From NCBI GenBank assembly GCA_004431415.1, contig QPMI01000422.1, positions 1-36,663 of the forward strand: a DNA stretch of 36,663 nt, given 5' to 3'. The notes below the pieces were generated by a model. That model had not been told where the DNA came from. It did no database searches and saw only the letters and a program-made list of their open reading frames with translations. Positions 18,532 through 29,900 of the stretch are shown here, piece by piece. Each line of letters opens with the position of its first letter. The stretch's first letter is position 1. The DNA is from Cyanophora paradoxa. Taxonomy: Eukaryota > Glaucocystophyceae > Cyanophorales > Cyanophoraceae. The translations under genes and the position numbers were made by a program.

Positions 18532-19845
18532 TTAGCTACTTACTCTGCGAATACCATCAGCTCCGATTATCATGATATTATGAGCGAGGGCGATGCACTG
18601 AATTTGCATCTTCTGATAAGCGGCACCCGCATACCACTCCTCATTACCGACTCCACCGGCTGTGACACCATTGAATTCGAAGACCAGATCGAACGCCGAT
18701 GTGCCTGTGGCATCGATGTAGCCCGTGTTCTCTTGGTTGAGAAGCGACGCCTTTCCGTTTCCAGCACCGAAGTAAATGCCAGTGAGAGCGGGGTAGCTTG
18801 TGCTCTCGGTAAAGATCGCCGAATTATATTTATCTTGAAGTTCGGTCGCGGCAATCATGAGAGGAAGCGAAGTATTCGAGTAAAGGCGGTTATTGTTGAG
18901 TTCCACATAGAAGTTCACAGCGTTGGTTCGGAGTGCACGAGGAGCCAGAACCGAGAGAGTTCCGTTGTTCACCTTCGTCTTCGCGTTTTGGCGCACAGAG
19001 AATACGAGAGTGTGGATGAGACCCGCACCTGTGAGTTGCGAGAGATTGACTCGCGAACCGGAGGCGGTCGGCTGGAAATCTGTGTGTAGGAAACCGATTT
19101 CGTTGTAGGGGATCGCGATACCAGTCGATTTAACACGGGCAATGGTCTCAGATACAACCGCCTCATCGGCATTTACGACCTTGCAGATAATGCGGGGTTT
19201 CAGCACTTGAAGGGAAGCACCACTGTTTACGACCGAAATATTGCCAACATTGTTTACATCCTCAATGATACCATCACCAATCGCCTTGAATTCGATTTCG
19301 ACCACGATCTCAGAGTTCAGAGCGCAAAGTGGGAACATCGCCTTCTCGAAAGGAGAGGGTAAATCGATTTCGTAGGTTCCACCGACAGTGTTACCAGCGG
19401 TTCCGACAAGACCACCCACATAGCGAAGTTTCTTATCGAGTTCGCCCTGTTCGGTCATCAGTAGAAAATACTGAGTGACGAAATCCTCTGGGACAACGTA
19501 GCGGAATGAAGCGTGAGAGATTTCGATGCGCTTAATCAGCGATCCAATAACGCGAAGGTAGCCAGTGGTTGCAGCAACCCCATTCGTAAGATCAGTGAGG
19601 GTGATTGGGTTAAGATCGAGTTGCAGCGCGAGACCATTCAGGAAATGGTAGCGGGGGATTTTGAAGACAACTCGGTTGCCGAGAGCGCTGGGTGGCTCAG
19701 TGTCGGGGGCGACCAGAACTCGAAGTGGCTTAGTGCCAGAGGACGTTCCAATGACCAGCGACTTGTTTAGGAAATAATCCTTGTAGTCGTCGGTGGTGAG
19801 CATAGATTTCAGCGTTGGGCGCTGGAATTGGCTGTTAGTCTCCAT
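18532..19845 (-). CDS. Major capsid protein, double jelly-roll type
   Basis: A 437-residue protein rich in beta-strand patterns. It is the capsid building block by three arguments: its place between the packaging ATPase and a minor virion protein; its length in the range for Polinton-like capsids; and a segment at 162-187, LPSPFEKAMFPLCALN followed by VVEIEFKA, which resembles the end of the first jelly roll in large-virus capsids (a Pro-Phe, then Pro-Leu-x-Ala-Leu, then a V/I/F strand). The second half has a similar alternating strand pattern, consistent with a second jelly roll. The frame is intact. Upstream, ATCAGAAAATAATTTAAA (19871-19888) is a variant of the shared motif. I did not match it to a specific named capsid lineage. 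Confidence 0.8.
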   Translation of the reverse strand: METNSQFQRPTLKSMLTTDDYKDYFLNKSLVIGTSSGTKPLRVLVAPDTEPPSALGNRVVFKIPRYHFLNGLALQLDLNPITLTDLTNGVAATTGYLRVIGSLIKRIEISHASFRYVVPEDFVTQYFLLMTEQGELDKKLRYVGGLVGTAGNTVGGTYEIDLPSPFEKAMFPLCALNSEIVVEIEFKAIGDGIIEDVNNVGNISVVNSGASLQVLKPRIICKVVNADEAVVSETIARVKSTGIAIPYNEIGFLHTDFQPTASGSRVNLSQLTGAGLIHTLVFSVRQNAKTKVNNGTLSVLAPRALRTNAVNFYVELNNNRLYSNTSLPLMIAATELQDKYNSAIFTESTSYPALTGIYFGAGNGKASLLNQENTGYIDATGTSAFDLVFEFNGVTAGGVGNEEWYAGAAYQKMQIQCIALAHNIMIIGADGIRRVSS

Positions 19846-19870
19846 GAGCGTTTCTTCTCTTATCTTTGGG

Positions 19871-19888
19871 ATCAGAAAATAATTTAAA
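19871..19888 (-). promoter_or_regulatory. Variant of the shared upstream motif before the capsid gene
   Basis: Read on +, ATCAGAAAATAATTTAAA. It keeps AGAAAATAATTT but lacks CCGG; it lies 26 bp upstream of the ATG at 19845. The difference might separate late from early genes. Confidence 0.5.
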
Positions 19889-19892
19889 GGGC

Positions 19893-20819
19893 TTAGTAGA
19901 AATTCATTTCGGGCGGTGCGTCGTAGGTTTCGATCTCAAAAGTGAAATAATGCGCCCAAACCCCGAAATCTAAGAGAGCGCCATCATGGTCGATGAGTTT
20001 AATCGTCAAGCGGTCGAACGATTTTAATTCGCGGAATTCTCGAATGAGAGGCACCGTAGTGGACGTGTCGAAGTGGTAGATATCACCATGTTCGAGTTCC
20101 TGTGGGATTGGAATGCGCATGAAATAACCATCGACGTGCTTGTTGACTGAGCGAATAAACGGCGCAAATTCATCAATATATAGCCAGATCATCGCCGCCG
20201 GGGTCTCATCTCCACGAGTATAGCCGCGAATGCGTCGATTGAGTGTCACAGTTCCCGTCCCAGGATTAAACACAAGGAATGTATCGCTTGCAAAAGGGGT
20301 AAATGTCTCGTAAACATATAGCTGAATATCTTTGAAACCGAATATTGCGAGTTTCTTAGCGATTGCTTTGCGATTACTGGATTTTCTGAGTGTTTCAGGG
20401 GAAGCTTTGGAGAACTTGAACCAAAAGTTACTATCACTGAAAAACTCATAGATCTTTGAAGTAGTATTATAGCGGCATTTAATATATTTTCCACCGAAAT
20501 CTGAAAGGCGAGCTGCTTCGAGTCTTTCTGTGACTTTTGCGGCAAGGTCGTCTTTGGTGTAAAATCCTTTGGGGATTGTGATGGTCACGAATCCGGAATC
20601 CGAAGCTGTGACCGAGAAATAGAGTTCCATGCGCTCGATGGTTGCACCAGTGGCGTCTATATCGTTTGTCACGGTCGAAAGAACATTGGGAACCGTTGCC
20701 TGCACCAGGCGCACCGATTTTACGTTGTCATAGCGACGGGGTAATGTCACTACATACTGGTTTGGCTGAGTAAACTCCTCATCGCGATCATCGCTCGAAA
20801 AGCTCAGGTATTCTTTCAT
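19893..20819 (-). CDS. Virion structural protein (SRD-type N-terminus), candidate minor capsid
   Basis: A 308-residue protein if started at MKEYLSFSSDDRD (ATG at 20819). An ATG at 20951 extends it through a hydrophobic stretch overlapping the divergent gene and is less likely. The N-terminus, SSDDRDEEFTQPNQYVVTLP then VKSVRLVQATVPNV, is the pattern seen in minor virion proteins of Polinton-like and giant viruses (a DxRD box, a Pro/Asn strand, then VxSVRLxxAxxPN). The rest is beta-rich. It lies upstream of the capsid gene, where the penton or minor capsid gene commonly sits, so I propose that role by position. It starts 16 bp from the divergent paralogue. Confidence 0.65.
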   Translation of the reverse strand: MKEYLSFSSDDRDEEFTQPNQYVVTLPRRYDNVKSVRLVQATVPNVLSTVTNDIDATGATIERMELYFSVTASDSGFVTITIPKGFYTKDDLAAKVTERLEAARLSDFGGKYIKCRYNTTSKIYEFFSDSNFWFKFSKASPETLRKSSNRKAIAKKLAIFGFKDIQLYVYETFTPFASDTFLVFNPGTGTVTLNRRIRGYTRGDETPAAMIWLYIDEFAPFIRSVNKHVDGYFMRIPIPQELEHGDIYHFDTSTTVPLIREFRELKSFDRLTIKLIDHDGALLDFGVWAHYFTFEIETYDAPPEMNFY

Positions 20820-20835
20820 CTTACTATAATAGATT

Positions 20836-21681
20836 ATGAAAAGAATAACAATAAATTGCGACAGTAGAGACCTTGAAAACGGCGTGCTGCACTTGAAAAC
20901 GCGCCTTAATAATGTAAGGCGATTTCGTGTGCTATCAGCTGAGATTCCCAATAGCTCTTATGTTGTTCCGCCCGATCAGACAATAACTATAACGCTTTTG
21001 AACGAAGAGCCCACAGTAATCCCCGCATCCAAAATGATAGCACCGATTCCCAGCGTAAACGATTATTATTACGTCGATGCTGATAACGAACGATATCCGA
21101 AAGAGAGAGCTTTAAACAGTGATGCTTTACTCGGTTTTTCAGGCGGTTCTTTTAATCCTCTCGGTCTCTTCCCGGTTTCCTATTCTCTCGCTCTGTCTAC
21201 GAACCGCTTCGTGTTCTCATCTCCGAATAGCCCTTTTACATTAGAGTCCTCAGACCAGGAGTTCTGTGACTGTCTCGGCATAGAACCCGGAGTGGTTTAC
21301 GCCAGCACACCAGAACCAGTGCCGGTTCCACTCAGAGATTACCCCAGTCGCTACGCGATTATATGCCCGAAAATGGTCGACTTTAATGCAATTCCATATA
21401 TTTACCTTGATATCGAAGAGCTCCGCCCTTTTACCAAATTCGCAGCGGTTACTGGGAGACAGAACAATTTCGACGACTCCTATCTTTTGCGAATTCAGAT
21501 GAACTCGGACTTTGGTAGATATTCCTTTTACCACGAACCGAGCGCAAGCATCCCTTTCGTAAATGTCACATCGCAACTCGATTTAGATCGTCTCACAATA
21601 TCGCTTCGAAAATGGCGGGGCTCTGTTGCAGATATAAACGGTCTCTCATACTCGTTTCAGCTGGAAGTGATCACCGACTAA
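20836..21681 (+). CDS. Paralogous virion structural protein
   Basis: A 281-residue protein whose N-terminus (INCDSRDLENGVLHLKTRL, then VRRFRVLSAEIPNSSYVV) aligns in pattern with its minus-strand neighbour: a SRD box, a strand, then RxxRVLSAEIPN. The C-terminal halves also share pattern (DRLTISLRKWRG here and DRLTIKLIDHDG there, both followed by a beta strand containing FxFE or FQLE). This points to an old duplication with one copy inverted. A jelly-roll vertex or minor capsid role is inferred. It ends overlapping the stop of the patatin gene by three to four bases. Confidence 0.65.
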   Translation: MKRITINCDSRDLENGVLHLKTRLNNVRRFRVLSAEIPNSSYVVPPDQTITITLLNEEPTVIPASKMIAPIPSVNDYYYVDADNERYPKERALNSDALLGFSGGSFNPLGLFPVSYSLALSTNRFVFSSPNSPFTLESSDQEFCDCLGIEPGVVYASTPEPVPVPLRDYPSRYAIICPKMVDFNAIPYIYLDIEELRPFTKFAAVTGRQNNFDDSYLLRIQMNSDFGRYSFYHEPSASIPFVNVTSQLDLDRLTISLRKWRGSVADINGLSYSFQLEVITD

Positions 21682-23170
21682 ACATAGTAGCCCTCGAAAT
21701 CAATTCGGCATGCCGAAGCTACGTTCGTCGTGAGCACCCAGATTACGAGGGTTCTCACAGATCTCGGGTTTGCTAAGAAATGTTCGTCGGGATCAGCACT
21801 TCCGGCTATTTGATTTGCATTGGTAAACACTCTCGTCGCGCCGGCTTCTGTGTATGTTACAAGCGCCGAAACTCCCGGAGTTAATTGGTAATCGATCTCA
21901 AACGTTTTAATGTAGTTTCCATTCGCAGCCGGCTTCATTTTTATAGAGGAAAGCATAAACAGACGCGGAAAATCAATGCGTAAATAATTGCCTCCCGACC
22001 TACTACCTTGCGGTGGGTTGGTAAATCCCACCCACCCCGTAGCATTTGACCAGCGGGCATCAGAAGCTGTGCCAAATTCCGCAATAAAGGCGCTATTATC
22101 GAGCGGCACCCAGTTAGACTCCGGGGGTGCGCTTACATCTGTGCACCCGGACAGATTAATTATGGGAACATCGCCCTCTGAGATATTCATCGTCAGCACT
22201 GAATACATCGCATTAAAATACGTTTGCTGTGCGGAAACAAACGCGAGCGCTTCCGTTTCTAAATATTGCAGGTGACTCGTTGTGATAGTATCGAGGGTCA
22301 TTTTATCTTTCGGTAAAGGAACGCTCAGCTTATAGTAGCGATCGTAATTCTGATCATCGTTTCTGGGTAAAAGTTCCAGTAGCTTTACGTGGGCGTTTAG
22401 ATCGCTCGACTCTAAGAACATGCTGAGAATTGGCGATCCTGTGGCGCTTAGCATCCATTGCACGATCCCCCAATTTTTCATAGTGTCGTACGAATATCCC
22501 GCGATTGCTTTATCGGCGTCTTGGACGTGACCCGCCGTAATCGAGACCACTATAAGCTCCTCCTCGCAAGAGTTTCCGAATAAAGTGCGGGCGAATGTGT
22601 AGCCACATACCCCGGGCGAATTATTTCCACTCATGCAACCATCAATTAAACAATATGTTCTTCCGGCGACTGTGACTTGTTTCGGTTCGAAATAGGTCGG
22701 AGCAGCCGAGGTAGCCCTTGCAGCATCGCGCACAAGCATCCCATTAATATCTTCATCGTTGCTTGAAATAAAAACGGGGGACATTTGAACCGTGTCGAAC
22801 GCAGTCACGATGGTGGTTTATAGAGATCCGCCATAGTCGCCGAGCCGCAGAGATCCAGAGCCACAGCTTCTAAGTTAGTGGCTTCGTACTTTGGGCGCTG
22901 TACAATCGATGTAAGCACTCGTGGATTCGCGAAAATCAGCGGTAGTTTCGCTTTGTAGAGCGCCAGAATATCAGTGGCAGTATATTTAGGGGCGCCATCG
23001 GTTCCCTTGATATTCAATAGGAGCGCGATTAATCCACCTGTGGATGTTCCCGCAAAGCAGTCGAATAGCTGTTGGATTCGTTTACCGGTTTGGGCTTCAA
23101 TCTGTGCCAGTATAGCAGCCTCGATTATTCCACGCGACCCTCCACCACTCAGACATAAAACGGTCTTCAT
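21678..23170 (-). pseudogene. Patatin-like phospholipase with discoidin-like C-terminus, frameshifted
   Basis: Two adjacent frames make one lipase. The first (23170-22805) starts MKTVLCLSGGGSRGI, giving the oxyanion-hole Gly-rich loop, and holds the nucleophile elbow GTSTG with Ser43. The second (22808-21678) begins in mid-domain (VTAFDTVQ) and carries the catalytic Asp in LIDGCMSG, a DGC variant of the usual DG(G/A). A single-base shift near 22810 separates them; there is no natural ATG for the second part. Together they span about 495 residues. The last 150 residues (YLRIDFPRLFMLSSIKMKP, then RVFTNANQ, then RIDFEGYYV) look like an F5/8 type C (discoidin) beta-sandwich, a glycan- or lipid-binding module. 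Patatins hydrolyse membrane lipids, so a role in entry or exit is plausible. The break may be a sequencing indel. Confidence 0.75.
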
Positions 23171-23213
23171 TATCTTATATACTTCTTATATATCTTCTTT
23201 GTTTATAAAGAGG
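23171..23213. promoter_or_regulatory. Short divergent promoter region
   Basis: Only 43 bp separate the start codons of the patatin gene (-) and the first fibre gene (+). The gap is AT-rich (TTATATACTTCTTATATATC, then TTTATAAAG) with TATA-like words on both strands and without the CCGGAGAAAATA motif, so it may be a different promoter class. Confidence 0.45.
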
Positions 23214-26200
23214 ATGTCGTTCCTGAATCCGCGACCAGACGCACGAGTTATTAATTCGACCACTCAGATAGAGGACACTGATCAGGTAAACACTGAAATT
23301 CGCGGGTCTCTGAAAATAAACTTCAATGCAGACCGCGAAGATCCAGTCAGTGGAACACCGAGCAGACCCGCAGCTTTGCAGTTAATGAACGTCGAGAAAG
23401 GGATCATAAACTTGGAATCGACTTTTTACTTGATGATAACGAACGAAACAGAGTCGCCAGCATTCAGGCAACCGCCAGCTACCGAAAACGGTGCGATATA
23501 ATCGTAGGAACATCCCGAAAGCATTCGATAGAGGTCGCTTAAACTTCTTCATTCAAGATGAGAGCGGTTTCCAAAATGCAGCTATGAGAATCGTGGATAA
23601 TAGCACACTTATAGCGGGAGTATCCACACGGAAAACAAAGGTAGAGGTCGTCCATGATCTCTCAGCAGGTAATCTAACGACGAGTAACATTACAGCAAGT
23701 AACATCACTACGGATACCCTAAATGTAAACTCGCTCAACTCCGAGTCGTTTTTCGCCACCAATGTCGCAACCTGTAACCTAAACATCGAATCCTTTGTGA
23801 TTCAGAAGAGCGAATCGGTTCCCCAGATAACAGAGGGTGTTTTCACATTAGACCCCGCGAAACCGACCTTAGAAATTGTCGAAAATGGGAACGTTGTCGA
23901 TATAATTGGCGCCAATGCTCCGAATGTGAGATCCTTAGCACTTGATAAAACGACTATATCATTTGCAGAAGAAATTCCGGCTTTTACCACAGAGAAACAG
24001 CACTGAGAACAGACCATGTTCACATAACCAGAGACAATATAAACGATCTTTTAGGCAAGGACATCGTAAAGGCGTTTTTGGAGTTTGAAAGGAGCAAGAA
24101 CACCAAAGATTCCAGCCAGGATGGAACCCTCACGACCCACACAACCGAAATCGCGGCTTTGCAATCAGAAATTAATGCTCTGTTTGCAGCAGATGGAGCG
24201 CTTGCAATTACCTTAGCCCATATTCTGTCGAAAAGGAACATATACCCCGCGACTGACAACACATACCGAGTTGGTTTATCGAATCTGAGATGGTCAGAGG
24301 TGCATGGAGTTTCCATGTTTGCCTCCAATTTAATCCTTCCATTAAATCACTCACTCCGACCTAATCAGATTCTTACCAATGGTAATGCACTGATCAGCTA
24401 CACCGACTATAATAGTAACCTTTCCCGCTCGGTTTCGCAAACTGAGACCTACACTGTCGAGGGATACCCTCAGCAGCTCGCAAATGGGGTCTATGTCGCT
24501 TATGTAGGCAAACCTACATATACATTCACTTGGGATCAGTTGGGTGTCACAGGTTTCGAGACGAATATACCCACTGTTTCATTGGTGGATCACACTACTT
24601 ATTATAATCCTATCTATAACAATAATGAATCTAATAAAGCATTTATCCAAAATGTCACCTCCACAGGGTTTCAGGTTTCGTTTGTCATTAACGAGACATA
24701 CAATTTACTTATCATCCGAAACAACTTGTTGACTTCCGAAGCTACTATTAGTTTCACTCTTAACATCAATTATATCACCCCTGAATTCGATAGCAAACCC
24801 AAAGTAAAGGTTTACCGAGATTTACAAGGTAGCAATATCGTGCCCTTCTCACAGAATTTCGATCTTGGTGCGAATTCATTAAGGTGGAACACAGTTTATT
24901 CTTTGAGTGCAAACACCTGTAATATTGTAGTCGCAGGTTCATCGGCTACTATTGGAGATCTGACCGCCCCTTTTAGAAAGGAGTATCTTAAAGAACTGTA
25001 TATTACAAAGTCTGATTTACCAGATGCTATTTCGTTGGTGCTCTCCCGACTCCCAGCATCTCATACCACAATGTGAAAGACACAAGTAATGTAGTGCGGA
25101 GTGGAAGCAAAGTATTCCAGGCATCCGAGATATCAGCAACACATATAGATACCTTGCAGCGGTTCCAGCGAATTTTAATTTCACATTTGAGACACCATTT
25201 GTTTCCCCTCCTACTATTGAAATAACTGACACGAATTTGTATGTGATCAATAATGGGTCGACCACCTCTATTAACAATGCACCAGCCGGCTACTCCCATT
25301 TGTTGCAACTAACATAACAACCACCGGCTTCACACTTGTCGGAAATGCAACAGTGACATATGCTCTTACAGCATATCCTGTTGGGTTGTATTTTGCGAAA
25401 TTTAATCTTTCAGCGATCCCACCTGTGTCCCTTTCTCCTCCCTTTACTATCAATTGGAAGGCAACAGGAACAATACTCGGTTTGACTCCGAAGATCGATT
25501 AAAAATAAGGTATCTCTCGATGTGACCGACCTCCATACTACGAGAATAAATGGGCAGAATTTCGTATTTAATGGAACCAATGCGACTCTGATCGATAATC
25601 GAGTTACAAATAATTACTTTTCGATTCTCGATACATTAATACTTGCAACATTGTCATACATAAAACGTTTGAGGATCGCAGTAAGACCTTAACAGTCACC
25701 TTGCCCACTCATTCGAATGTCTCAGATGGATTTTACTATTATCTATTAAATCGCTATTACACCTCTTATATTCCATATCCTTCTGAGACTGTCAGCATGA
25801 GCTATCCCAAAGTCACCCTAACATCAACCAATGCTGACTTCTTGGATCCACAGACTTCATGAGAGACTTCTTTTATTTTACATCCTCCACAGATGGTCTC
25901 TTAGTTTATTACTCTTACAGATATGAATCTATTGCTACCCAAATTGACAGTCACCCAAATACAGATGTCATCGAAGTGGGCGATAAGAAATATATAAAAA
26001 CCGCTTCCCATGGGTTTGCACTGTCCGGCTCGATGACAGATACACTCCTAACCTAAATAACATTGGAATGCACTCGACATGCAATATTTATGTGCAAGGT
26101 GCGATTTCGGCTACCAATATTTGAGGGTGGAATTGTGATACAGGACATAGGTTGCTATCGCGAAATGGACTCTTTGAGTCATTCAGTGGGACGGCTCTAC

Positions 26201-26919
26201 CGCCTTTTATCAGGGACACAGTCTATGATACCACATGCAATATTTGGGTGTGTCGATCTGTGAGCAATCCACCTGTGACACAGGAATTATACAAGTATCT
26301 CGCAGATACCTATGGTGCAATCTCAGGATCCTCCACAGGAAATCCAGCGACGGCTCCATCGTGTTTGCAAATGCATACACAGCGCCGACATCATTAGCAG
26401 GGTCGACAGAGCCGCCACCAAACGATCCCAATCCGAACCAGCCTAACCCAGATCCCGATTCAAAGATCCCCTACAACTAATCCAGATCCAAACACACCAC
26501 CTAATAATCCCACGAATCCTACAAATCCAGTCGGGGCACGGGAACAAATCCAGGAACGTTAGTGCTTATGATTCTCTTGCCGATTCTCGGTGCTCTTGGG
26601 CTTGTGCTTGCATACAAATTCCGAGCTTTATGTTGTGCTTGCATAGACAGAACCATTGCAGGAGCAGGTAATAAATACTCAACACCAGAGCTTATGTGAC
26701 CCAACAGCCGAAGGAGATGTGGGCTTAGAGGTGAGATCAGCCGAGGGGCATGGTCTTAGTGTTGTGAGGACTGACCGACCACCAGCAAATAGGGCAGCAC
26801 CCAAAAAATCACGAGCACAAGAATTGGCAGAGCAAACGATGAACAATGATAGAGACTTTATGGCGGAAATGGCACAGCGAGAAGGGAGAATATATGAACA
26901 TGTTCCAAACGTTATGTAA
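23214..26919 (+). pseudogene. Fibre/adhesin-like surface protein with C-terminal membrane anchor, multiply frameshifted
   Basis: It starts MSFLNPRPDARVINSTTQIE at 23214. The frame shifts near 23490 and near 23997, then stays open for about 1 kb (to 25076) before many further breaks. Early repeats such as NLTTSNITASNITTDTLNVN suggest a beta-helical or fibre shaft; later parts are Thr/Ser/Asn-rich beta segments. Near the end come a Pro/Asn/Asp-rich linker (NDPNPNQPNPDPDS and similar, 26420-26530), a clear membrane span (TLVLMILLPILGALGLVLAY, about 26557-26616) with CCAC just after it, and a polar tail ending YEHVPNVM with a stop at 26917-26919. If continuous it would be about 1,200 residues: a long ectodomain, one membrane span and a cytoplasmic or intravirion tail. 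Whether the breaks are real cannot be decided here. Confidence 0.6.
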
Positions 26920-26956
26920 CAACCTTAATTTTTGTAGTATTCCATAATAGAGTATA

Positions 26957-29900
26957 ATGACTGAACCCATAGTAGAAACGACAATAAAGAATGCGGTATT
27001 GGATAATAATTTTTATATAACCCATGCCAATATACCCAGTGATCCAATGACCTGATAGTAGATCTAAAAGGGTATGTGATGGGAGCTATGGCTTCCAACC
27101 TGTGGAATGACATTTTTGGTTACGAGTTTGGTCACATATATGACATAGCAAATGGGATTGGCTATGTGGATGCAATGGCGGAACAGTCTTTCGAAATCTT
27201 AATTGCAACTGTGTGGGTGGTGGATGTTTCAGATCTGTTCAACGTCGATCCTACTATTGATCCAGCTACTGTGACCTTTGATTGCAATCTATTCGCCTAA
27301 AACCATTTTCTCCATCACTTGCAACTTGTATGTTCAGATGTGCCATTGTAGCACCTGTAATAGGTGCATCCAATATGTATATCCAAAGAAATCCGGTCGT
27401 GCATACAGGGCGCGAATTTATATTAGGCGACAACACCCCGATTTGCAGACTCGATCCGATTACTAACAGCCATATCTCATGTATTTCACCTCTGAAAATC
27501 GCCTTTCGGGTGATTCTCACAATTGACTCACATACCAAGCAGAAGTGGCTACAAGAACTCCAGATTTCCTTAACGTTTCCACCCAGTTCTCACGAGCATT
27601 TGTGGGAGCATATCACAATCGACCATTAACCTTCCCACCTGATCCACACACTCATGATTATTGTCTCTTCAAAGGTGGTGTTATTTCATCTAATCTTACA
27701 ATTTCATCAAACCTTACAGTTACAAGTAACATTTATGCCATAACATTTATGCAGTAACATTTACAGCAGTAACCTATGGGCAAGTATATTAATGGAAGTA
27801 ATGTAATAGTCGATTATCTCACTGTGAGATTGAAGCAAACCTACCAAATCACCGACATCGAATGTTGTTTTAGATTGGTTAGCAAAGCAAAAACACAAAA
27901 AGCAGATATTACAGATTTGCCACACTCACACAAAAGATCAAATAACAGATTTCGCCATAAGCATTTATGGGAAGATATCACAAATCCCCCATCCACCTTC
28001 CACCGGGAAAACACACACATGATTACTCAGAGATTACTAATAGTAACCACAGGCACCCATGGATGAAATAGATGAGCAGCAGTTTTTGCGCAATTGAATG
28101 CAATCGGAAACGTTTTTAATGGCGTCACACTTTACAATCGATTAATACACCTGAAAGGCTGTTTTTGAATGATCATTACGTAATCTCAATGGACATTCAC
28201 AGTGAAACAGGCACACCGATGGTGGAACTCTTGCAGTAAGATTACCCAGGGATCCAATTGTAAATGGAGTTTATGATGGTGATTCAATGTAGGAGTAAAT
28301 GATACTTTCCCAGTATCTATGTTACGAATTATCACCCGGGTGAAACAGGACAAGTAGAGAATTTTCGCAGCAATACAAGTAAATGTAACGATCAAAGTGC
28401 ATATGATGGAGCAAGACTAAGATAGTTTCACAAGGGAGAAAGTTGTAAACTATCTTCCTGTTGTGGGACAACCCACAGATGATCACGGAAAATGCGAGAT
28501 TGCATGGATAAAAACGACAACAGGTGGCGCCTTAGAAGTCAATCAGAGAATGGCAGCTAAAAACTTACACAATACCACCCTTTCCGGTGTTGTTACAGAT
28601 GATTACCTCGAAAGCAAAAACTATGTAGATGATACAGAACTTGCAGCAATTCTTGAAGATTATGTAACAGATACCGAATTAACGTCGGCTCTTGGGATTA
28701 TTTACCCCTTACAGGCGGACTCTCACAGGTGATGTGCATGCTCCGAATTCTTTGTGGACACTCCGAATGATCAGTCATTCCCTGTTGTCCACCTTGGTGC
28801 TGAATATGTATTAGATCCAAACACTCCATTTAGTCGACTTGAATTACCCAATGTCACAGGCATTTTTGGGAGCATATCATCAATCCCCCATCGACCTATC
28901 CACCTGATTCACCGATCATGATTATTTACCACTAACAGTGGAACTGTTGCAGGTGATGTGCATGCTTCTAATTTCTTTGTTACTACTCCGAATGATCAAA
29001 CATTTCCTGTTGTCCACCTTGGTGCTGAATATGTATTAGATCCAACACTCCAATAGTCGCATTGATTACCCAATGTTCACAATGTTCGACCATTAACCTT
29101 CGCACCTGATCTACACACTCACACAAAGTCAGAGATTACAGATTTTCACACACTCACACAAAGTCAGAAATAACAGATTTTGCCCATACCACACAAAGTC
29201 TCAAATTACAGACTTCCCGACATTTGCGACTGTGGCAACAACTGGAAACTATGATGATCTGATAAATACACCAACATACACTTCACCAACTGATTTTGAC
29301 GCTACAAGTGGTATTTCCACAGACCGCACAGGAGATTGGAGAGATTATGTTGGGCACCACTTGTAGGTGACACAAGCACTGGGCAAACACATGGATTGAT
29401 GGTGATGATGATTGTAGTAGCTGTAAGATGTATTGGACTGTTCCAACAGACATGAAATCATGTTATATCTATTATACGTGTCAGTATGACAGTAGATACT
29501 TTGATGTTGTTGGAATTGAACCATCAAACAATACTTATACTCGTTTACGAGTAAATGCCTATGCTCCTGGAATTATCCTGTAAGAGATTTTAACAGTTTG
29601 TTGCAATAAATTGTGAAGGACTTGTTAAGTGGTGTTCATGGACAAATAGGAAGAATTATCTTCCAGGTCGATTACTGTTGGTTGGAGCAAAAACCCCGCT
29701 ATATCGTCACACAGTGGTTTCCTCCATTGGAATAATATATACGGGAAGCCAACAGCTTCTACGACTGTCGGTCCTCACTCTCATTTTAAAGCAGATATCA
29801 CAGATTTCGCACATAGTCACACAAAGGCAAATATAACAGACTTCGCCCATACTCACACAAAATCGGAATCACGGATTTCCAACCTTAGACCCATTTGTAG

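Noticed and set aside
22805-22810. Programmed frameshift in the patatin gene
   Set aside because: No classical slippery heptamer or obvious downstream structure; other genes nearby show plain indels.
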